A stretch of DNA of 64,000 nt from Aurantiochytrium sp. KH105 (Eukaryota > Sar > Bigyra > Thraustochytrida > Thraustochytriidae). Positions 61,601-64,000 of this stretch are shown here, one piece after another. The position numbers were made by a program, and so were the translations under genes. The notes beneath the pieces are model-generated. The model had not been told where the DNA came from. It worked only from the letters and a program-made list of their open reading frames with translations, and ran no database searches. Every line of letters begins with the position of its first letter. Positions within the stretch are counted from its first letter, which is position 1. The stretch spans positions 130,603-194,602 of the forward strand of contig BGKB01000083.1 of assembly GCA_003116975.1 (NCBI GenBank), in the 5' to 3' direction.

Positions 61601-61949
61601 CGCCGCTTTTCTGAGTCCCTCGATCCTGGGATCTCTGTGCGCTTGAGCTCGAAGAGGACTGGTAGTAAGGACACTCCTTCGCGTTCTTTCGCTTATGCGT
61701 TGATGATCCACACCATTGGCACGCATTGGGCATCTTACGTTTCGTTTTCGTACCCTTCGCTTGCCGTGCGTTCGGAGTGCCTTGGGATTGCTCTCCAGAC
61801 GTCGAGTTTTGAGCAAGTTGTACGCTCGAGACAGTGGATGCAGGGACCATCATGACCTCGACTTCTCCTCCGACTGCTTCGTTCGCAGCTCTATCTTCAT
61901 CCGCGCTTCCGTCTTCGCTCGCAACCCTCACTTTGCGCTTCTTCGACAT
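58617..61949 (-). CDS. PiggyBac-type DDE transposase fused to a YqaJ-like PD-(D/E)XK nuclease domain
   Basis: This 1110-residue protein starts at ATG 61949 (MSKKRKVRVASEDG, an NLS-like start). A CCHC-like finger lies near 70-90 (CQWCGSSTHKRKNAKECPYY). The DDE_Tnp_1_7-like region follows at about 130-560: a helix of the type EFWEFLAVLVVYQCVGVKDV, LVLDDELVGTRAS (first Asp pair, about 312), and CLFAADRGYSKRWLWESL (about 390). At about 640-790 a different fold begins, with GIAVSPDAIARVQ and LCSVEIKTRV, the SPD...EIK pattern of YqaJ-type recombinase nucleases. A Cys-rich C-terminal finger (CVMCFGLTTKCCSICDVPLH) at about 1010-1050 is the piggyBac-type zinc ribbon. No stop or frameshift interrupts it. 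Usual piggyBac transposases are about 600 residues, so the nuclease region explains most of the extra length. Confidence 0.82.
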   Translation of the reverse strand: MSKKRKVRVASEDGSADEDRAANEAVGGEVEVMMVPASTVSSVQLAQNSTSGEQSQGTPNARQAKGTKTKRKMPNACQWCGSSTHKRKNAKECPYYQSSSSSSAQRSQDRGTQKSGAHINGDWTPLPCPDEYNVLWEDDVRSFVFDRRVKAQLDSICEKLQARSVAYGFEEPQLNMLIIFRIIGERLVKELFENARVILATQGEPPLTLVEFWEFLAVLVVYQCVGVKDVALVFMRAYSIGQYGLRSRANELSEERFTKIQKALTMIDPKTRLGTSNTWHDSANVVNDWEDIEKLAFADTRSVALTPHTCLVLDDELVGTRASDLLSRAVSDKKAGKDGLKNDACADALHRLMYSIRHHRRVEWSQRIAVNQILDDLRKHLGDNISCLFAADRGYSKRWLWESLASRNCSFCMISDVNDNPWRARSTLSESELADSQFRHDIVDNGPRMGRQIFAMKSSVQMSRNGDTNKKDIHAFAFVDFQASGEKESRVIRFVECGTGHGELMRSTLVLVPRTVSYDAVRSTLFFPQTKVEQRKTDIEAKVSERAIPLTRAQRCTDWFILRVFCITGTSGEKLALLDPEARNLIRDDSNAVPIETPIEKVALDLACSWVFPRNLSTPDMRTGTINEDNVFKSLKNPKTKWCEAIFACGLFQSRHNPGIAVSPDAIARVQKPEAPASSQSVLCSVEIKTRVAPGLVSAANDVREYMNSSYFSCIVSDSVWWKAVAPEHRAQVIHQALVLDLDHVLYVVATPRSLVYSCLVHVPEDARLAYRRALQPWTEKLTAWAHMAIETSGPPPSPPDYFDEHQRKVLSSHFRLWRALRKRVARDGPLSPVHVIKCVPQVVYNVLKGGVDGNTQFVQDISGASSLKLSVDQTVAIRTFNQVLVNAAILYRLQAVHNQAADLEGLRDIRARANRLMPVISCAFSLFMGIIEYCTTLPRGSTLTNPSAIQCTLPSIDRERAQKICRKRPRRAPKLQRFFNEGPALQVRLDKSLEHIPVPLGRPTFVKRGVTKGREKPQQATCVMCFGLTTKCCSICDVPLHVRPLKGARKSCLEKFHTQKSLDIWAHKKAGRRSLSTTGSSCSSSEEDLISPSSASSSQSLRAPDPPHP

Positions 61950-61993
61950 CCTAACGACCACGCGTCAACCTAACGATCTCTCCTCGATGATCA

Positions 61994-62260
61994 ATGCCGT
62001 CCTCTGCAACTAGAACAAGCCTGGGAAGGCGCAGAGAGTTCTGCCACGAGCGAGATCGCGACAGCTGCAACCACGCGCTCACGCGTAGCGCCTTCGGGCC
62101 TTTCAAGAAGCTGCGCAAGCGCCGCAAGCGCACGCTGTCGTTCGCAGACTTCAAGCCGTCACACGCCCCACTGAGATCTGCAAAAGCATCAAATCTCCTC
62201 GAAACCTTTTTCAATCATCTGACTGAATTTAGCGAAGATAATAGCAACCAAGAGGAATAG
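61994..62260 (+). CDS. Short basic reading frame inside the transposon, unknown
   Basis: An 88-codon frame from ATG 61994, divergent from the transposase with only 44 bases between the ATGs. It is Arg/Ser-rich at first (GRRREFCHERDRDSCNHAL) with a basic cluster (FKKLRKRRKR) and an acidic end. Such a spot could be a second element-encoded gene or just chance. No family is recognised. Confidence 0.3.
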   Translation: MPSSATRTSLGRRREFCHERDRDSCNHALTRSAFGPFKKLRKRRKRTLSFADFKPSHAPLRSAKASNLLETFFNHLTEFSEDNSNQEE

Positions 62261-62425
62261 GTCTCTTGATTCTCGAGCGCGTAGCTACGCGCACCAACCA
62301 ACGGCAAGGTTTCTCCAAGGGGCCTTTCAGATGATTTTTAGTGCTTTTTTGCTGATTTTAGTGCCTTTTGGCCAGTCGCTCAACTCGATTTGTAAAAATT
62401 ACTAACTAAAAAAGGATGGGGATAT

Positions 62426-62930
62426 CCTAGGTTATCCTGGAACCCTAGTCGCGGAAGCTGAAGCCTCGCCGCGGCGTGCACAACGCAAAGCGCACACCGT
62501 TTTGCTATGGTTTGTGCAGCGTATGTTACTTTGCCATGGCCGGCGGCGAGAGCGAGCTTTTTGATAATCGGTGACGCGCGCGAGTGTGGGCGTGAGATCG
62601 TGATCCTTATCCCCACTCTTGACCTTATCAGGAGACGACCGGGCGGGGCGGGCTGGGGCCCGGGCCCCGGCGATGCCACGACGACGCGGCGCCCGAATTT
62701 CTCAACGGATATACGAGCAGAAAGCAAGCAAATAGCAAGCAAATAGCAAGCAAAAAGCAGGTTTCCTCCGACAGAAAACATTGAAAGAAACAGAACAACG
62801 TTCGCATGGCATGGCATAGGTCCGTGATCAGAGGAGACCGTTCGACGTGGGGAAGACCAGGCAGACAGACACCAAGCCGCACGGCGTGCGCAGCAGCAAG
62901 GGCGATAGCGCCCGCGCTCTGCTCTCGCCA
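62426..62930. other. Intergenic region with an 11-bp tandem repeat
   Basis: About 500 bases between the transposon and the next gene's TATA box. It contains 11-bp units AAATAGCAAGC (three to four copies, 62722-62760). No gene was seen. Confidence 0.5.
62722..62760. repeat. 11-bp tandem repeat (AAATAGCAAGC)
   Basis: Three to four copies, the outer ones degenerate, about 170 bp upstream of the TATA box at 62932. Confidence 0.75.
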
Positions 62931-62931
62931 A

Positions 62932-62939
62932 TATAAAAG
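62932..62939 (+). promoter_or_regulatory. TATA box of the right-edge coiled-coil gene
   Basis: ATATAAAAG at 62931-62939 lies about 62 bp before the ATG at 63001. It is the only clear TATA element I see in front of a gene in this window. A start of transcription near 62965 would give a leader of about 35 bases. Confidence 0.65.
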
Positions 62940-63000
62940 CGCAATCTCCCTGCTGGCGACTAGACGGGCGGGCGGTGCGGCCTAGGTGCGCGCGTAAAAC

Positions 63001-64000
63001 ATGAAGGTCCTCGTCCCGGGTGATTCCGGATTCGCGTCCGCCGCAGATGGCCCCAAGACCTCGCCCTCTGTTGATGCAGAGTCTGTCGCAAAACTTCGCG
63101 AAGAAGTCGCAAGGCTCCGCGCAAAGGCCAAGAAGCATCCCTCGCCATCCACAACGTCAAGCTTGCCTCGCGCAAAAATTCCACGCGTCGAATCAAGCTC
63201 TCCGAAAGCCCGCACAAAAAAATCCGGCAAACGGGTCCAGAGCGCTCGTAAGGCGCCTAAGCGCGGCAGCTCGCCCCAACTAAACTATATGCAAGACTGC
63301 GCTCTCGAGGAAGCCGTCCTTAACCTCGCTGAGGAAGTACACTTTAGCCAGCGCGACCGTGACGATGCCGAAAACCTTCGCAAATTGGCATGGGGACTCA
63401 AGTACCGTCTCGATCGCACGGAAAGCGAAAAGGCCAAGCTTGAGGCTGCGATTAGGACCAAGGCAGCCCAGCTGCGTAAAGCGGAGAGCCAAGCCCGCAA
63501 AGCGAGGAAAGCCGCCAAGAACGCTTCGCCGGTCTCGAGACGAAGACCACGACACGTCGAGGTCCTTGCCGAAGCTCGCGCGCTTGAGCTCGACTATTTT
63601 GGCAACACCGGGCAGCGCCGTCCTGGCGGCCATGCCGGGATCTCCAGACGTGATCGCATGGCAATACGCGCACGCGTGAGAACCGCCGAAGAGGAGCGTC
63701 TCGCCGCAGAGTATGAATTCCAGCGACGCGAAGAAGCACTTGCCAAGGAAGAGGAGCGCCAGCGGCGTAAAGCAGAAAAGAGGCGTCGTCATCGTCGTCG
63801 ACAACAAGAAATGCGTGAGCAGCGCTTGCGCGAACTTCATCTCGAGTATCAACAAGAGTGGAGCCAGGCTCTTGGCCGCGCGCATCCCTCGGCAGTGCGC
63901 TCGAGACCACTTTCAGCCCTTCCTGCAACGGTGACAAGCTTAACGAGCCCGGTTGCTCTGGGACTAAACGGGAATTTTGTTGTTTGCGTTGTCGGGACAC
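63001..64000 (+). CDS. Charged coiled-coil protein, incomplete at the right edge
   Basis: From ATG 63001 (MKVLVPGDSGFASAADG) the frame is open without a stop to the end of the window, 333 codons. After a short Ser/Lys-rich region (residues about 45-95) come long helices: QDCALEEAVLNLAEEVHFSQ, then KLEAAIRTKAAQLRKAESQA, and a Glu/Arg-rich stretch (EEERLAAEYEFQRREEALAK and RQQEMRE). The first helix (KLREEVARLRAK) is leucine-zipper-like. The pattern would fit a centrosomal, axonemal or basal-body scaffold, but the family is not recognised. The antisense open frames at 63280-64000 are shadows. A canonical TATA box sits upstream. Confidence 0.75.
   Translation, partial: MKVLVPGDSGFASAADGPKTSPSVDAESVAKLREEVARLRAKAKKHPSPSTTSSLPRAKIPRVESSSPKARTKKSGKRVQSARKAPKRGSSPQLNYMQDCALEEAVLNLAEEVHFSQRDRDDAENLRKLAWGLKYRLDRTESEKAKLEAAIRTKAAQLRKAESQARKARKAAKNASPVSRRRPRHVEVLAEARALELDYFGNTGQRRPGGHAGISRRDRMAIRARVRTAEEERLAAEYEFQRREEALAKEEERQRRKAEKRRRHRRRQQEMREQRLRELHLEYQQEWSQALGRAHPSAVRSRPLSALPATVTSLTSPVALGLNGNFVVCVVGT

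Larger units (their letters stand above)
58443..62421. mobile_element. 4.0-kb piggyBac-like DNA transposon with transposase-nuclease gene
   Basis: Ends are CCCCATCCTTTT (58443-58454) and its perfect reverse complement (62410-62421), each flanked by ATAT (58439-58442, 62422-62425). The element is AT-richer than its surroundings near both ends. Inside are a single intact 1110-codon transposase gene (-) and a short divergent frame (+). PiggyBac elements usually have CCC-starting inverted repeats and duplicate TTAA; the ATAT flank is therefore unusual. An alternative boundary is suggested by the 9-bp GGATATCCT found at 58413-58421 and again at 62420-62428. The intact reading frame suggests recent insertion or continuing selection. 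Confidence 0.7.

Noticed and set aside
61994-62260. Accepting the short frame in the transposon as a second element gene with a role
   Set aside because: Its position is suggestive but there is no domain or second copy to compare, so it is kept only as a low-confidence frame.
1-64000. tRNA and rRNA genes
   Set aside because: I looked by eye for T-loop-like TTCRANNC sites and found none in intergenic DNA with matching arms; a dedicated tRNA scan would be needed to be sure.

Overview
This is a eukaryotic nuclear window from a GC-rich, intron-poor, flagellated unicellular organism. The gene content fits a heterotrophic stramenopile best, most likely a thraustochytrid (Labyrinthulomycetes). The reasons are that almost every gene is one long open frame with an ATG in reasonable context, only two introns (GTACGT...CAG) can be supported, genes lie on both strands with 0.2-1.5 kb GC-rich spacers, and axonemal genes occur beside osmotrophic or digestive ones. 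The taxon is an inference from style and content; no rRNA or marker gene is present. The sequence has 1 N at 31309 and 7 Ns at 35067-35073.

Layout. 1-5.1 kb: a possible gene end, a HYPK-like UBA protein (-), a two-RRM eIF4H-like protein (+) and an acidic unknown (-). 6-10 kb: two axonemal coiled-coil genes in tandem (-), the outer dynein arm docking subunit DC2/ODAD1 and the nexin-DRC subunit DRC4/GAS8. 10.5-17.9 kb: an IQ/WW-like protein with a six-fold repeat (+), a KICS2-like KICSTOR subunit (-) and, divergent from it, an SNM1/DCLRE1A-type cross-link repair nuclease (+). 18-24.5 kb: a CNBD-containing voltage-gated K+ channel (-), a conserved unknown (+) and a CD36/LIMP-2 family protein (-). 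24.5-28.2 kb holds no gene I can support. 28.2-30.7 kb: a membrane-spanning TKL-like kinase (+). 30.9-32.6 kb: a 1.67 kb inverted-repeat DNA transposon with a decayed piggyBac-like remnant. 32.9-38.1 kb: anthranilate phosphoribosyltransferase (-), a spliced histidine phosphatase (+) beside the sequence gap, and an ankyrin protein (-). 41-45 kb: two multi-pass membrane proteins, an acidic unknown and a spliced basic unknown. 45.7-53 kb: a plastid/cyanobacterial-style TrmB tRNA m7G methyltransferase (+), a membrane-anchored papain-like peptidase (+) and a LacZ-type GH2 beta-galactosidase (-). 54-57.4 kb: a large protein with a degenerate PIN/FEN-like head and six winged-helix-like repeats (-). 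58.4-62.4 kb: an apparently complete 4 kb piggyBac-like transposon whose transposase is fused to a YqaJ-like nuclease domain. 63 kb to the end: a charged coiled-coil gene running off the window behind a clear TATA box.

The genes do not form one pathway. Themes are flagellar motility (ODAD1, DRC4), nutrient sensing and uptake (KICS2, CD36-like, beta-galactosidase, cysteine peptidase, K+ channel, receptor-like kinase) and nucleic-acid handling (SNM1, TrmB, eIF4H-like, PIN/winged-helix protein). The strongest candidates for something undescribed are the transposase-nuclease fusion, the PIN plus six-repeat protein and the six-fold aromatic-repeat IQ protein. All family calls are from reading motifs by eye; no database search was run.
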